Shown: in pieces, positions 28,201 through 35,123 of the stretch
Position numbering within the stretch: the first letter of the stretch is position 1
Layout: every line of letters begins with the position of its first letter
DNA from: Sipunculus nudus
Lineage: Eukaryota > Annelida > Sipuncula > Golfingiida > Sipunculidae
Reading direction: 5' to 3'
Assembly (NCBI GenBank): GCA_026874595.1
Contig: CM049313.1
Span: forward strand, 16,491,508-16,555,507
DNA: 64,000 bases
Made by a program: the position numbers and the translations under genes
The notes under the pieces: generated by a model
What the model was told of the DNA's origin: nothing
What the model saw: only the letters and a program-made list of their open reading frames with translations
Databases searched by the model: none

Positions 28201-31200
28201 CTTTATTAAGTTAATGACTTCATAATGGCGGTAAAAGCAGCGTACTGCTGAAAGTGTTTTGGTGTGTCTGTCTCTCGGTGCCTACTGTACATGAAACAAG
28301 AAACTTAGTATTAATGTACACAATCAGAGGAACCATGCACAGACCACCTCATTCTGTGCCATCTGGAATGTGTATCAGTCAGCACCTGTGCCCGACACTT
28401 GTATATCTTGATATTTTAATTGACCTCGGGCAATTGATTGGCATCCTGTGGTAGATGTGAGCCCAAGGGTCTTTAACTTTATTATGTTAAGAGTCACTGG
28501 AAAGTACCTTCCTTACAAGTCGGGTTCACATTGTGCTCATAGCAGCAGATTCCTTTGGATTTATACTTCTTTCCAGATGCTTTTAACAAAATTTGTTTGT
28601 AAGCATCCAAAAATTTGAAGTGGATAAATGGAACAACTGACAGGTCTGTGTTGCTATACATAGCCATGGTGAGTGAGCACGTGCTCCCTGTTATTCCCAG
28701 TTAGCCTCGCTTTCGCTAGCTGATTAATTATTCATGAGGAATATTAAGAATCCCCTATAGTGTTAATTCCTGGCTGAAGTATTCCAACAACAGTGTTTTG
28801 TTATGCAGTAATGAGGTACTTATCACTAAGCCTTATCACTTAATAGCCTGATACAAAAGGGAGTCATATGTCACCAGTGTCACTCACAATTACAGCCACA
28901 CGGTGAGATGAACCAGCTGGAGTGCAAGCTTATATATACAAGAAAAATAGAGATGGTCTACAAAATAAGTTGACCTGACCTATGACCTTGGCCTTTTGCC
29001 CACATATCAACTGGATTCTTTCTAAATGATGGGTAACTACTAACCAATTACATCTGGCTGGGTGTAATTACTTGGCAACCAATGAGTGAATAACTTAGAC
29101 CTGCAACCTTTAACCTCCTGACCTCAAAATCAATTAGTTATTTCTTCATGCAAAAAGACCCATAAATATGAAGTTTGAATCCCATTGGGTGATGCATAGA
29201 TGTGGCATATGTGAAAGACTGAAGGTTTGGGTTGAACAGTTTCACTTGAAATATGTTCACAAGCATTTAGAACAATATTGTGACCTTGACCTTTGACCTT
29301 TTGAACTCAACATCAATAGGCTTCTTCCCCTATTGGTATGTAAGCCATATATGACAGATGGAAAGTATAGATTGAAAAGTTTGCCTGAAAATGACTCCAT
29401 GCAAGAAGAGGGTGCTGTGAACTTGACCTTTGACCTCAAAATCAACAGGTCTTTTCCCCTGTTGGCAGAGAAGCGATATCAGTGCTAAAAGGTTTGGAAT
29501 GAAAGGTCTAGCTTGAAATGTGTCCACAACCTTTTCAAAGAAGTGGATCCTGTGACCCTGACCTTTGACCTTGTGACCTCCACATCTATAGGATTTCTTC
29601 TCCCACTTAGTAGGTGAGCTATATGTGAAAGATCAAAGAATTGGGATGATAGGTTTGGCTTAAAATGCATCCACAGGCTTTTCAAAGAAGTTGGTTTTGT
29701 GACCGTGACCTTTGACCTTGTGACCTCAAAATAATTATGGTTCTTCCCCTGTTGGTAGGTGAGCTGTATGTGAAAGATGGAAGGTTTGGGATGAAAATTT
29801 TGGCTAAAAGAATTATTTCTGGGGGGTGCAAACACACCCCAAAACTTTGAGAATATAGGTCGCAGTGACCTAATTTCAGGTTTGCAAGATCTTTTTAGAA
29901 CCTCTAAGACTGCATAGGGGTCATGGCCCTAACCCCTACGGTTATGATTTGTGCCCTGCTAAGGGACGGACGGCCGGACGGTCAGATGGAAGGACGACGG
30001 ACAAAGACCCATCGCTATAGCCCAGCATGACTGAAAGTCAGCTGAGCTAAAAAGCAAATCTGAACACAAGCAAAAGGAAGCATATATTTTCCAAGACTCC
30101 TCAGATACTTATAAGTCAAACAGATGAAGACATTCTTGCAAATTAGCAATTTACAAACATATAAAAAAGCTTAGAACCATCAGTGCCAAATCTGTACAAA
30201 TTATACTGACAATTATATGACTATTTTAACGATCTCAGTAATCATTTTTAAATTAAACTCTCACCGGGTATGTATCTCATAAAACCAGGTTACCACCTAT
30301 AAAGTAACTGTATCCTTATTATATTACCATACTATTTTAGGTAACACATGATTACCTGTATATCCACAGAAACCCATTTGTGTTTGGCTGCTCTGCCTAT
30401 GTGGATCAAAGCACTGCATTCTTGGCAGAGTACCATTGCCTTGTTACCTGGAAATATCAACCATCACATATCAAAATTAAATCCAGAACTCATCTATTCT
30501 TTGCACCAAGTCTTCTTTTGTACTTTTTAATATTTTTAAGTGTTTAAAAATTCATATTTTTTATACAAATTTATTGTCAAGGCCTGGACAAATTAGAAAT
30601 TGGTGCAACTCATTTGTGAGTTACACAAAGTCTGAAATATTAACAACTTTTCAAGATGGTCCGACTTCAGGTTTGGAAATCCCCTTTTGCAGCGCCATCT
30701 ATCAGCAGTAAATGAATGATGTTCTGGCCCAAGAAGATTCATGGAATCATGGTACCATGGACTGTTACTGATTAATTATAATTTAAGGTCATATTCTACA
30801 TTTCGAGAAAAGTTCTATTTTCAAAATTCATTTAGCTAGGATATTTCTAGCATGCACTATATATACACATAATATTGACATACCAACATCTGGGAGTTAT
30901 TTCTATACATGTAAAAAAGTAGAAAAATGAAATACATATCACCAATATTATAATGATAACACACTGTAAGCTTGGAGACAGCCACACTATGATTTAATGT
31001 CCGAGACCACAAGTACCAGAAGCCAAGATGGCAACCCTGAGTGTCACACAGACTGGGTTCATACACTTATCATTAGAAAAATTTCAAGGACTTTTCGGGC
31101 ACTTTTCAAGGACCTGAAAAGTATTTTCAAGGACTCCAAAATTTATGGACGGTCAGTGCACCTTCACCCATGCATGTTGCCGACATCAACAGGCTTGTAA

Positions 31201-34200
31201 CACAAAATGCAAAATAATATTTATAATGAGATGGACCATATTGTGTGATAAAAAGGCTAGGAAATGTAAAATAAGTAATAGTTATAAAGAAATGATTCAG
31301 AAAAGTAACAGATTTAACCGAAATCTACACTAACAGCAATTGAAGTGCTTGAGATTTACTGGTATAGCCAGTCGCGGTTTAATACACAACGGCCCATTTT
31401 TTTAACTTTACATTCAAAATGATCACTCATCTTTGGCATGACCTTGACAAATTTAACTAATCTGATAACAAGGGGCTTAAACCTATAATATCTTGAATAG
31501 GGATCTCTGATTTGCCGACTAGCTCAAAATTTAGCAAATTATATGCTTCTGCATGCCAAAAACTCTTGACAGTTCGGCGATCATGGGGGATAATCATTCA
31601 AGTTTTCAAGGGCAAAAAAATCAATAACAGCCTGTAATATGTTACCCTTATACGATATTTGGGTATAGTATTATCAAATTATTCAAAACAATACTAGTCA
31701 AACTTCGTATCAGCACATTTAATATGACGACCTTGTCGTGCACGAGGTTTCTGCCGTTTACCGCCAAGTCACAGGCCACACATGTCAACAAATGGCCGGG
31801 CAACACCTGTGAAGGTTGTTATCTAACGATCACAGACGCAGCCAAATTTCTATTCAAACCTGTCCAATATTTGATTAAAACTAACAATGTGAAATCTTAT
31901 TTTTAAAAAAAGCTCTTATTGGTGAGCTTTATGCAATCGTTATGCTGGGCAAGGAGGGGGCCGATGCTGGAAGTTGTATATGTCGCTGATCACTCTTTAA
32001 ACTGCCAGTGTACTACACTTACAAACGGCTATCACATCGCAACAAAAATGTGATTTCCCCCATGGATCCCAGCCTTTTACAAATTGACGCCAAAGTATGT
32101 AAAAATATGTCAGTACCTGCCAAACACCTTTACCTATTTAGGACAAACAGTATTTATCCTTAATTGGATTGACCCCGCGTGTAAACTGTATTTCGCTGAT
32201 CAGTGGTCTTAGGGAGCTAACAAATGACGATCACAGCGCGTACATGTGGAATGCGCAGGTACCAAGGTAAAAAAAAAAACACAACCCGTGGGTAAACTGA
32301 AAAACCTTTAACTGAAACAAAGTTGGATCGGGTTCGTTGGGATAAATATGACCCCTCTGATATAATTATTATGGCCGAGTAAAACATAAAGTTAACTTGA
32401 TTTAAACAACATATTCTACTGAGCGAATTAGTTTTATATTATTATCCCTCAGATTCGAATTGTTCCCATCATGTATTTTTCATACATTTTATTCCCCTGG
32501 TTTGTTCCCAGATAATTATTTCCTTTGGACAGATCTTCTCAATAGCTATATTAATAATCTCTGTAGTATTACATTTGAATTTAAATTATAAATCTTGCGA
32601 AAATACTTACGTGAACTCGCCTAGCGTATATTGAGTTTTCAATTAAAGAGCTTTTATACGTACCTCGGGGGAAATCTCCACGATCTTTTCAATAACAGCT
32701 CAGTTACTATTTGATAATAAACATAGTTATTACCCTCGTATGTTAACTTGTTACATCGTCACTTTCACAGCACAGTCTCATTCATCCACGATTGGGTTAA
32801 TTCTATTTCATACATTTGTTTAATGTAGAGATGCCCGAAAGTCGATATTAAAATACCAGGTATGCATACACACAACATACAACCAAACTCTTTCATAAAA
32901 TTTTATTTTTCAAGCACTTTTCCAAACCACTCTCTCTTTTTAAGCACTTTTCCAGCCCTTGAAATTGAAATGACTAAATTCAAGCACTTTTCAAGGTTTT
33001 CAAGGTGCGTACGAACCATGACAGATACTAGTCCTCCAAAGAACCACAATATTTGGTGAGGATATTCCAGCATGAGGACTTGATGATCAAAAGTGTACAT
33101 AATGCACAGCATTGAGCTGGTGGCTTGATTGGCTATCAAGCATGGTCCACTGAAGCCAAGTGCTATCATGCCAAATATTGACACAAGCCTGATTTACATG
33201 GCTGTTACACCCCAGATAAAAGACTGCTGGGTAATAGAAATGTGCTTTAATTAAGTCATAAACTGCAAATGAGCCTTTACCATCCAATCAGCTTGACTCT
33301 AACAATACTGTTACATCTCAACCAAGTGTAAACTGTAATCACTACACAAGTTAAGCTGATTTCAGCCAGCCTTGGGTGTACTAAAGTGACTGAGCATCTT
33401 ATTGACATGGTTCAGTGGACACCAGGTCACTAAGGTCAGGAGATGGCCTGCTGGGGTAATAGTCTGGGATCTGGGTATCCATTCACCAAATGCCCACCCA
33501 TGCTAGTCAAGTATCTAATGTAATTATGTAACAGCAGTACTTTTGGTACACAATAGATTGTATAATATGATATAAAGCAAAGGTACTTGGTAGTAACAAT
33601 GAATTAGCACTATTAGTGCCACTAATATGCACCTTGAGAGTCCCTTTATCTAATTCTAAATATATATTAAAATACATTGGTACAATATTTTGATAGTTAG
33701 TTTCAAGGTAAGGAGTTCTTGCTTCCCGACAACCTGTAATTTTGTTAAAGTTCACTTTGATCTAGGCAACTGTGACATTTTGCATATACACAAGTCACAA
33801 TGTATTAAAAAAGATGAATTTATAAATCCTTTATGCATAGTTAATTTGTATTAAACCATGGAAACAATGGTTTTTGCTTTTTAGTCCAGGCCCAGGGTCT
33901 GAATCTGATCGAGGTCATTCTGTTGTTTTCATAGAATTTGTAATTACAAATTTAATTAATTATCGTGATTAAGTGCCACCGATTATACTTATGAGAGTCT
34001 GCTTCTATTCTCTGATATCGTGGTTATGATTAGTTTTTCTATCTCTGTAAAAAAACTGATAAACGGGAAAATAGAACTCCAGTCACACTGACATGTCAAT
34101 CGAGCTGACGGGGCAAAAACCCGGATAAATAACCATGGGTAATGTTTAAAAATGGCGGGCATTAAAATTGGTTCAGTGCGTTTGTGAGCGAGCATCTTAC

Positions 34201-34273
34201 CCCCTGAGCCCAGGCCACACTGCTGGCACTCAATAGTAGCCGGGATCTCCTCGCACCTCTCACATGTTGGCAT
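679..34273 (-). CDS. B-box/coiled-coil/double Tudor protein gene (20 coding exons, 3' end outside window)
   Basis: Twenty exons on the minus strand join with consistent GT/AG boundaries and phases into one reading frame of at least 1556 codons, continuing beyond the left edge. Domain order by approximate residue: B-box zinc finger 4-49 (CxxC...CxxC...CxxC...H...H), coiled coil 56-175, extended Tudor domain 233-425 with an intact DYGN core, disordered Ser/Glu/Lys-rich linker 426-1199, second extended Tudor 1200-1379 with a degenerate core, and a P/Q/S-rich tail 1380-1556. Tudor domains of this kind bind methylated arginines on PIWI-type proteins, so a germline granule (piRNA) role is likely by family, but is inferred. 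RNF17 in mammals and Qin in flies combine zinc fingers with Tudor repeats; here no RING precedes the B-box. It could equally be filed as a TDRD1-like protein. The gene is divergent from SNX27. Sure of a Tudor gene, unsure of orthology. Confidence 0.88.
1211..2168 (-). other. Tudor gene intron 19, no feature seen
   Basis: AT-rich intron sequence between exon 19 and exon 20. Nothing recognisable. Confidence 0.5.
2169..2262 (-). CDS. Tudor gene exon 19: last strands of extended Tudor 2
   Basis: Residues 1349-1379: VLASPELIYVTLTFVGAPPQ and on, the closing strands of the SN-like fold, with the same role as exon 13. Acceptor ttcacag, donor gtaagt; phase 0 in, phase 1 out, again like exon 13. Confidence 0.84.
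2290..3090 (-). repeat. DR1-bearing tandem repeat interrupted by a MITE
   Basis: Same family as at 215-480, with units at about 2330-2530 and 2875-3090, split by the Harbinger-like MITE at 2535-2871. The right-hand units continue where the left-hand ones stop. The outer end near 2312-2335 contains the small hairpin GCACC-6-GGTGC on the minus strand, followed by TCTTTG. Confidence 0.65.
2535..2871. mobile_element. Harbinger-like MITE, copy 1
   Basis: A 337-bp element bounded by GGCCAAAA...GGTATGGTTCTCAGGCAC and its inverted counterpart GTGCCTGAGAACCAAACC...TTTTGGCC, about 35-bp terminal inverted repeats. It is flanked on both sides by TTA, the target duplication typical of PIF/Harbinger elements. 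It has no coding capacity. A second copy lies at 54675-54961. The superfamily call rests on TSD and GGCC ends only. Confidence 0.75.
3125..3234. repeat. 38-bp tandem repeat, about 3 units
   Basis: Three near-identical units starting at 3125, 3163 and 3201, each containing TATTATTAAATGCCCAAAG and CCAGTTAAAT. It is located in intron 18 and is non-coding. Confidence 0.8.
4138..4239 (-). CDS. Tudor gene exon 18: SN-like part of extended Tudor 2
   Basis: Residues 1315-1348: TVHCSIATESYQWFCPDAQN followed by a helix and EATV. It has the usual short C-x-I/L strand, W, and helix of the SN-like half. Acceptor tattacag, donor gtgagt; 34 codons, phase 0. Confidence 0.86.
4718..4813 (-). CDS. Tudor gene exon 17: Tudor 2 core with degenerate DYGN
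   Basis: Residues 1283-1314. MQLCFIDCGKIENIPKANIK occupies the position of LIDYGNHERV in Tudor 1: Tyr becomes Cys and Asn becomes Lys. It ends LPEKFTHFPAQ, the standard exit of a Tudor core. Acceptor cttgtag, donor gtgagg; 32 codons, phase 0. A 5.4-kb intron with nested mobile elements separates it from exon 16. Confidence 0.86.
6269..7881 (-). mobile_element. Helitron-like element nested in copy A
   Basis: The minus-strand 5' end is at 7881 (TTGTACCCACC) and the 3' end at 6269 (hairpin GTAGTCAcTTGTCGGCTAC region, then CCGTATTCTAG followed by TTTTT). It matches the element at 46990-48711 in opposite orientation. Removing it rejoins aaaaaatagagaaaaaa...taaaaa with aaatacaggtggc, exactly the sequence of a normal repeat unit of the host element, so the insertion boundaries are well supported. 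The core is a 280-bp tandem array. Confidence 0.7.
6670..7680. repeat. 280-bp tandem array with GGTGGCGCCACC palindromes
   Basis: About 3.6 units with a period near 280 bases. Each unit carries the 12-bp palindrome GGTGGCGCCACC twice, once followed by TGTCATAAAATC and once by AGTTT. Some copies read GGTGGTGCCACC, a CpG to TpG change. Confidence 0.8.
7882..10030. repeat. 320-bp tandem array
   Basis: Seven units of 293-338 bases, marked by ccaccagtctgcag at about 7896, 8189, 8522, 8827, 9150, 9470 and 9808. Each unit contains a GGTGGCGCCACC-type palindrome, catgatcaatatgtatgcc, gatatgggtaacagagacct and gaagattctaggtcca. Short ORFs within are repeat artefacts. Confidence 0.8.
10208..10337 (-). 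CDS. Tudor gene exon 16: Tudor 2 core, first half
   Basis: Residues 1239-1282. LELGSFVLAPLDKDQWGRAQ aligns with the AKFSFDQQWYRG region of Tudor 1, but the aromatic after W is Gly (DQWGRA instead of DQQWYRG), so the cage loses a residue. Acceptor ctcccag, donor gttagg; phase 2 in, phase 0 out, as for exon 10. Confidence 0.86.
10941..11116. mobile_element. pogo/Tigger-type MITE, 176 bp
   Basis: Begins CAGTGGAACCCCGCCTTGCG and ends in the inverted GTGGGGTTCCACTG, flanked by TA on both sides. It has internal ATTACGACC motifs. Ends are nearly identical to those of the larger element at 18428-19671, which is its likely relative. It lies 25 bases from the 3' boundary of exon 15. Confidence 0.85.
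11141..11258 (-). CDS. Tudor gene exon 15: start of extended Tudor domain 2
   Basis: Residues 1200-1238: AKFLGHVVTNLHETGDFWFE and on. As in exon 9, a first strand is followed by DFWF, typical of an extended Tudor entry. Acceptor accacag, donor gtaagt; phase 1 in, phase 2 out, the same phases as exon 9, which supports an ancient domain duplication. Confidence 0.87.
12224..14545 (-). CDS. Tudor gene exon 14: giant disordered linker exon
   Basis: A single 2322-base exon, residues 426-1199, linking the two Tudor domains. It is low in hydrophobics and rich in Ser, Glu, Lys, Thr and Pro, with no recognisable fold. Two RG-type sites stand out near its first third: YGRG and PPRRGG, both possible symmetric dimethyl-arginine sites. 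A strongly acidic and lysine-rich stretch follows. It begins after ttgcag with DTQGHQSN and ends PMETG at a gttagt donor; phase 1 on both sides. Confidence 0.9.
15000..15102 (-). CDS. Tudor gene exon 13: last strands of extended Tudor 1
   Basis: Residues 392-425 (VEFKDPERTVYKLRLVYVGN, then GTEEDINKLIETK). It closes the SN-like fold. Acceptor aaacag, donor gtatgt; phase 0 in, phase 1 out into the giant linker exon. Confidence 0.85.
15349..15459 (-). CDS. Tudor gene exon 12: SN-like part of extended Tudor 1
   Basis: Residues 355-391: AFEATLFDEP, then a helix and GDLTKDVALAGTVLKR. This is the C-terminal half of the SN-like subdomain that flanks Tudor cores in piRNA-pathway proteins. Acceptor tttacag, donor gtaagt; 37 codons, phase 0. 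Confidence 0.86.
16485..16589 (-). CDS. Tudor gene exon 11: Tudor 1 core, DYGN half
   Basis: Residues 320-354. GVGVRLIDYGNHERVGLHHL has the intact DYGN signature followed by the H-L-I-P strand, then FHQVPPW leading to the SN-like part. A methyl-arginine cage is therefore complete in this domain. Acceptor atctag, donor gtaagt; exactly 35 codons, phase 0. Confidence 0.9.
17195..17336 (-). CDS. Tudor gene exon 10: Tudor 1 core, first half
   Basis: Residues 272-319. Contains EGTAVYAKFSFDQQWYRGVV, the hallmark of a Tudor barrel (small-residue xA + DxxWYR). The aromatic W-Y pair supplies part of the methyl-arginine cage. Acceptor ttaacag, donor gtaaca; phase 2 in, phase 0 out. Confidence 0.9.
17682..17799 (-). 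CDS. Tudor gene exon 9: start of extended Tudor domain 1
   Basis: Residues 233-271. SQMTCYVSTLLNKSATFWVV is the first strand pair of an extended (SN-like) Tudor fold, where an aromatic FW commonly follows the first strand. Acceptor atgacag, donor gtattt; phase 1 in, phase 2 out. Confidence 0.86.
19032..19039 (+). promoter_or_regulatory. TATA box of the pogo element
   Basis: TATATAAA about 114 bases before the transposase ATG at 19153, inside the element. Position and consensus fit a core promoter; activity is unknown. Confidence 0.5.
19153..19296 (+). CDS. Truncated pogo transposase: CENP-B/Psq-type DNA-binding domain only
   Basis: A 47-residue ORF, MPRKERSLREKVVIIKAETP continuing CSQRQLAQQLSVSKTQVHAI and ending YTQAEG-stop. 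The SLREKVVIIK...SQRQLAQQLSVSKTQV pattern is the helix-turn-helix of pogo/Tigger transposases and CENP-B. The ATG has an ideal context (GCCACCATGC). The catalytic DDE region is absent, so it cannot transpose DNA; if made, it could bind element ends. It is preceded by a TATA box at 19032-19039. Confidence 0.75.
   Translation: MPRKERSLREKVVIIKAETPGCSQRQLAQQLSVSKTQVHAIYTQAEG
19917..19958 (-). CDS. Tudor gene exon 8: short linker
   Basis: A 42-base exon, residues 219-232 (QPTKIEPWPELQE). It has no domain of its own and links to the first extended Tudor domain. Acceptor gtttcag, donor gttagt; phase 1 on both sides, which fits exons 7 and 9. Confidence 0.78.
20297..20426 (-). CDS. Tudor gene exon 7: linker after the coiled coil
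   Basis: Residues 176-218, containing SERLPSTDLQFCLDYTPVLD and then INNLNIVFPETKQ. The pattern of a short hydrophobic segment after a B-box/coiled coil is seen in TRIM-like proteins. Acceptor tttgcag, donor gtactt; phase 0 in, phase 1 out. A tRNA-derived SINE lies about 90 bases before its acceptor. Confidence 0.84.
20490..20640 (+). mobile_element. tRNA-derived SINE
   Basis: A pol III A box TAGCGAAGCGG (20517-20527) and B box GGTTTGAATCC (20560-20570), 43 bases apart, the spacing found in tRNA genes. Flanking sequence does not fold into a clean tRNA, and a non-tRNA tail follows, so this is a SINE head rather than a tRNA gene. It lies antisense to the Tudor gene, directly upstream of the exon 7 acceptor. 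Confidence 0.6.
21332..21409 (-). CDS. Tudor gene exon 6: coiled-coil end
   Basis: Residues 150-175 (ICQEAEALLDKSDEEFVKEV and on). An acidic helical segment, exactly 26 codons, phase 0 on both sides. Acceptor tcttatag, donor gtagga. Confidence 0.83.
21840..22011 (-). CDS. Tudor gene exon 5: coiled coil
   Basis: Residues 92-149, a long amphipathic helix rich in Lys, Gln, Glu and Leu (for example RTITEAQAKLKQRAKTLMEQ). It resembles the coiled coil that follows B-boxes in TRIM-like proteins and probably mediates self-association. Acceptor ccttatag, donor gtacag. Enters in phase 2 and leaves in phase 0. Confidence 0.86.
22135..22200. repeat. Repeat fragment with tandem TATAAGACGACCCC
   Basis: TTTACCGTATTTATGTGTG followed by two copies of TATAAGACGACCCC. 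Similar terminal sequences are common in animal DNA transposons, but no partner end was found here, so it is a fragment of unknown class. Confidence 0.4.
22788..23132 (-). other. Unrecognised 114-codon ORF in intron 4
   Basis: Begins MFQISLILTTALF; no family recognised. It contains Gly- and His-rich segments and no coding-exon splice context compatible with the Tudor gene, which splices around it. Probably an old mobile-element fragment or chance ORF. Confidence 0.25.
23319..24007 (-). mobile_element. Helitron-like element with 143-bp tandem core
   Basis: On the minus strand it runs from TTGATTAGGGCCCCGC (24007) to GCGGGCCCTCTGAGGACC followed by ATTGTCTGACTACATCTAG (23319), then host TTT. 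AGGGCCC and GGGCCCT form subterminal inverted repeats, a hairpin (CCTC-T-GAGG) lies near the 3' end, and the terminus is CTAG before T. The core has three units marked by caatcatccctgtgaa at 23602, 23744 and 23888. It shares the ggacggac...agtgatcactatag segment with the element ending at 10148. Confidence 0.6.
24530..24595 (-). CDS. Tudor gene exon 4: coiled coil
   Basis: Residues 70-91 (WARTADQRREEINLVRGSYQ and on), a charged helical stretch continuing the coiled coil. Acceptor tttttag, donor gtaaag. Phase 2 on both sides, in frame with exons 3 and 5. Confidence 0.82.
24922..24965 (-). CDS. Tudor gene exon 3: coiled-coil start
   Basis: Only 44 bases, residues 56-69 (EKRDELKNYIETWK). Charged and heptad-like, it opens the helical region after the B-box. 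Acceptor atttcag, donor gtgagc. Phase 0 in and phase 2 out match exon 2 and exon 4 exactly, so exon 2 splices straight to this exon. Confidence 0.8.
25923..25960 (-). other. Exon-like fragment inside copy B (not used in the gene model)
   Basis: Acceptor tttctttcag and donor gtagag bound 38 bases that begin GTTTTGCAGTTTACC and read VLQFTNPADPIE. The same fragment lies at 50984-51021 in copy C with a better donor (gtaagc). Inclusion would shift the Tudor frame, since exons 2 and 3 are both phase 0 and 38 is not a multiple of 3. Confidence 0.5.
26203..28755. mobile_element. 2.55-kb terminal-inverted-repeat element nested in copy B
   Basis: Ends GGGGACTCTTAA and TTAAGAATCCCC, extending imperfectly for about 80 bases with shared AAAGCGAGGC and GGGAATAACA blocks inverted. 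It is flanked by TA/TAT on both sides. The homologous copy C lacks it: the uninterrupted site is at about 50733-50736. It has no transposase ORF and contains a 502-bp direct duplication. Superfamily not determined. Confidence 0.75.
27423..28448. repeat. Direct duplication of about 0.5 kb
   Basis: Unit 1 spans 27423-27902 and unit 2 spans 27925-28448, nearly identical and separated by gattggcatcttgattgg-type short repeats. Unit 2 has about 42 extra bases (near 28336-28377) absent from unit 1. Very high similarity suggests a recent duplication. Confidence 0.85.
29280..29760 (-). repeat. Tandem DR1-bearing units of copy B
   Basis: Four units of about 140 bases, each with TGACCTTTGACCT (for example 29287-29299) followed by a stretch with cttcccctgttggta and tgaaagatgg. 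On the minus strand they read AGGTCAAAGGTCA, a perfect DR1, usually followed by AGGTCAC. Confidence 0.75.
30356..30447 (-). CDS. Tudor gene exon 2: second half of B-box
   Basis: Residues 25-55. The first codon is completed by the last G of exon 1. It contains LCQECSALIH and AAKHKW, supplying the last Cys pair and the His ligands of the B-box begun in exon 1. Acceptor tttccag, donor gtaatc, ends in phase 0. It is separated from exon 1 by a 3.75-kb intron and from exon 3 by a 5.4-kb intron that holds a large mobile element. Confidence 0.87.
31056..33017. mobile_element. Possible hAT-like element in intron 1
   Basis: The left end GGTTCATACACTTAT...TTTCAAGGACTTTT is inverted-similar to the right end AAGCACTTTTCAAGGTTTTC followed by GTGCGTACGAACC. 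Terminal sequences of this kind occur on hAT-class elements. No clean 8-bp target duplication or transposase ORF was found, so the assignment and limits are uncertain. Confidence 0.35.
34201..34273 (-). CDS. Tudor gene exon 1: start codon and first half of B-box
   Basis: Encodes residues 1-24, beginning MPTCERCEEIPATIECQQCG, the first zinc ligands of a B-box. The donor is gtaag after a phase-1 G. The ATG at 34273 has A at -3 (CACCATG), a good Kozak context. An in-frame ATG 48 bases upstream (34321) would add 16 residues but has T at -3, so I chose the downstream one. The Cys pattern starts at residue 4, so no RING domain fits upstream within this exon. Confidence 0.85.
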
Positions 34274-35037
34274 GGTGAAGGAAAAATTCAATTTTATCGT
34301 TATTAGATGCACACTACACATGAAAACACTGCCTCACGTGTGTCAGATAGTCACAACACTTCTCACTGTGATTGTGTGTATCGTGGAGCTCTCTCCCGTC
34401 AGGGGGCGCTATTCAGAGTACGGACTAAAATCAGGATGTCAGATGCTAATATTCGTACAGGAGTAAATTGGGCTACTCCTGCGATTGTCACATGTGTGTG
34501 CGACCTCGACCAGACATTTCATATCCGCTAGCTTATATGTCACCATTTTTTGCTCATAGCTTTTTACAATTCTCATTAAAAATGCCTCATAATAAATTCC
34601 TAATTTTTGTTGGAATATCATTAAAGACTTGCAAGCATTCATCGTCAACAATGTGTACGTAGGCCTAAATTTTTTATTTATTTATTTTTTTTTGGGGGGG
34701 GGGGAGGGTTTGGGGGCCTGGACAGTAGAGATGTAAAACGCCCTGCCCACTCCACCGACTACTCTGAGAATGGGTTGTAATGGCCCGTCCAAGACCGGTG
34801 GTTTTATCCGGATTCCTCGACGACACCGCCCCTGACATCGATAAGTTTTGAGTATTTGTGGTATCAATGTAAAATAAATAAATTCATAGGCTTGGAAAGG
34901 AACTAGGATAACCATCAACGGGATTTATGGACTTTCTTTTCTGAAGGGTTTTCATACCTATGTATTTTCAAAACAACTTACAAGGTCTATTTCAAATCCC
35001 TAAAAATTGCATGAATTATTGCCTGCATGGGTCCTAC

Positions 35038-35123
35038 TAGACTGGTACCCCCGCTCTATTATGGCACCGCTGCTCTAGGCCAATGCTTGGCTGCGGGCCA
35101 AAATAGAGCAGGGTACCAGTCTA
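35038..35123. repeat. 86-bp foldback element with 9-bp flanking repeats
   Basis: TAGACTGGTACCC...CTCTATT inverted as AAATAGAGC...GGGTACCAGTCTA leaves a loop of about 35 bases. GGGTCCTAC flanks it at 35029-35037 and 35124-35132. The wider flanks atgaatta-tgcctgcatggg also repeat, so duplication may extend beyond the 9 bases. Confidence 0.7.

Larger units (their letters stand above)
25082..30053 (-). mobile_element. Helentron-like element, copy B (hosts a 2.55-kb TIR element)
   Basis: The minus-strand 5' end is at 30053 (TTTTTAGCTCAGCTGACTTT) and the 3' end at 25086 (CAGCTGAGCGTCATGACCCA and the palindrome TGACCCATGGGTCA at 25086-25099). The sequence 28850-30050 and 25270-26200 matches copy C at 49415-51700 in inverted orientation. 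It contains repeated TGACCTTTGACCT units and an exon-like fragment at 25923-25960. It lies in Tudor gene intron 2, sense-oriented to the gene. Confidence 0.7.

Noticed and set aside
29257-29835. Overlapping minus-strand ORFs with repeated VTRSKV-like segments
   Set aside because: They are translations of the TGACCTTTGACCT tandem repeat, reproduced at 49948-50145 in copy C.
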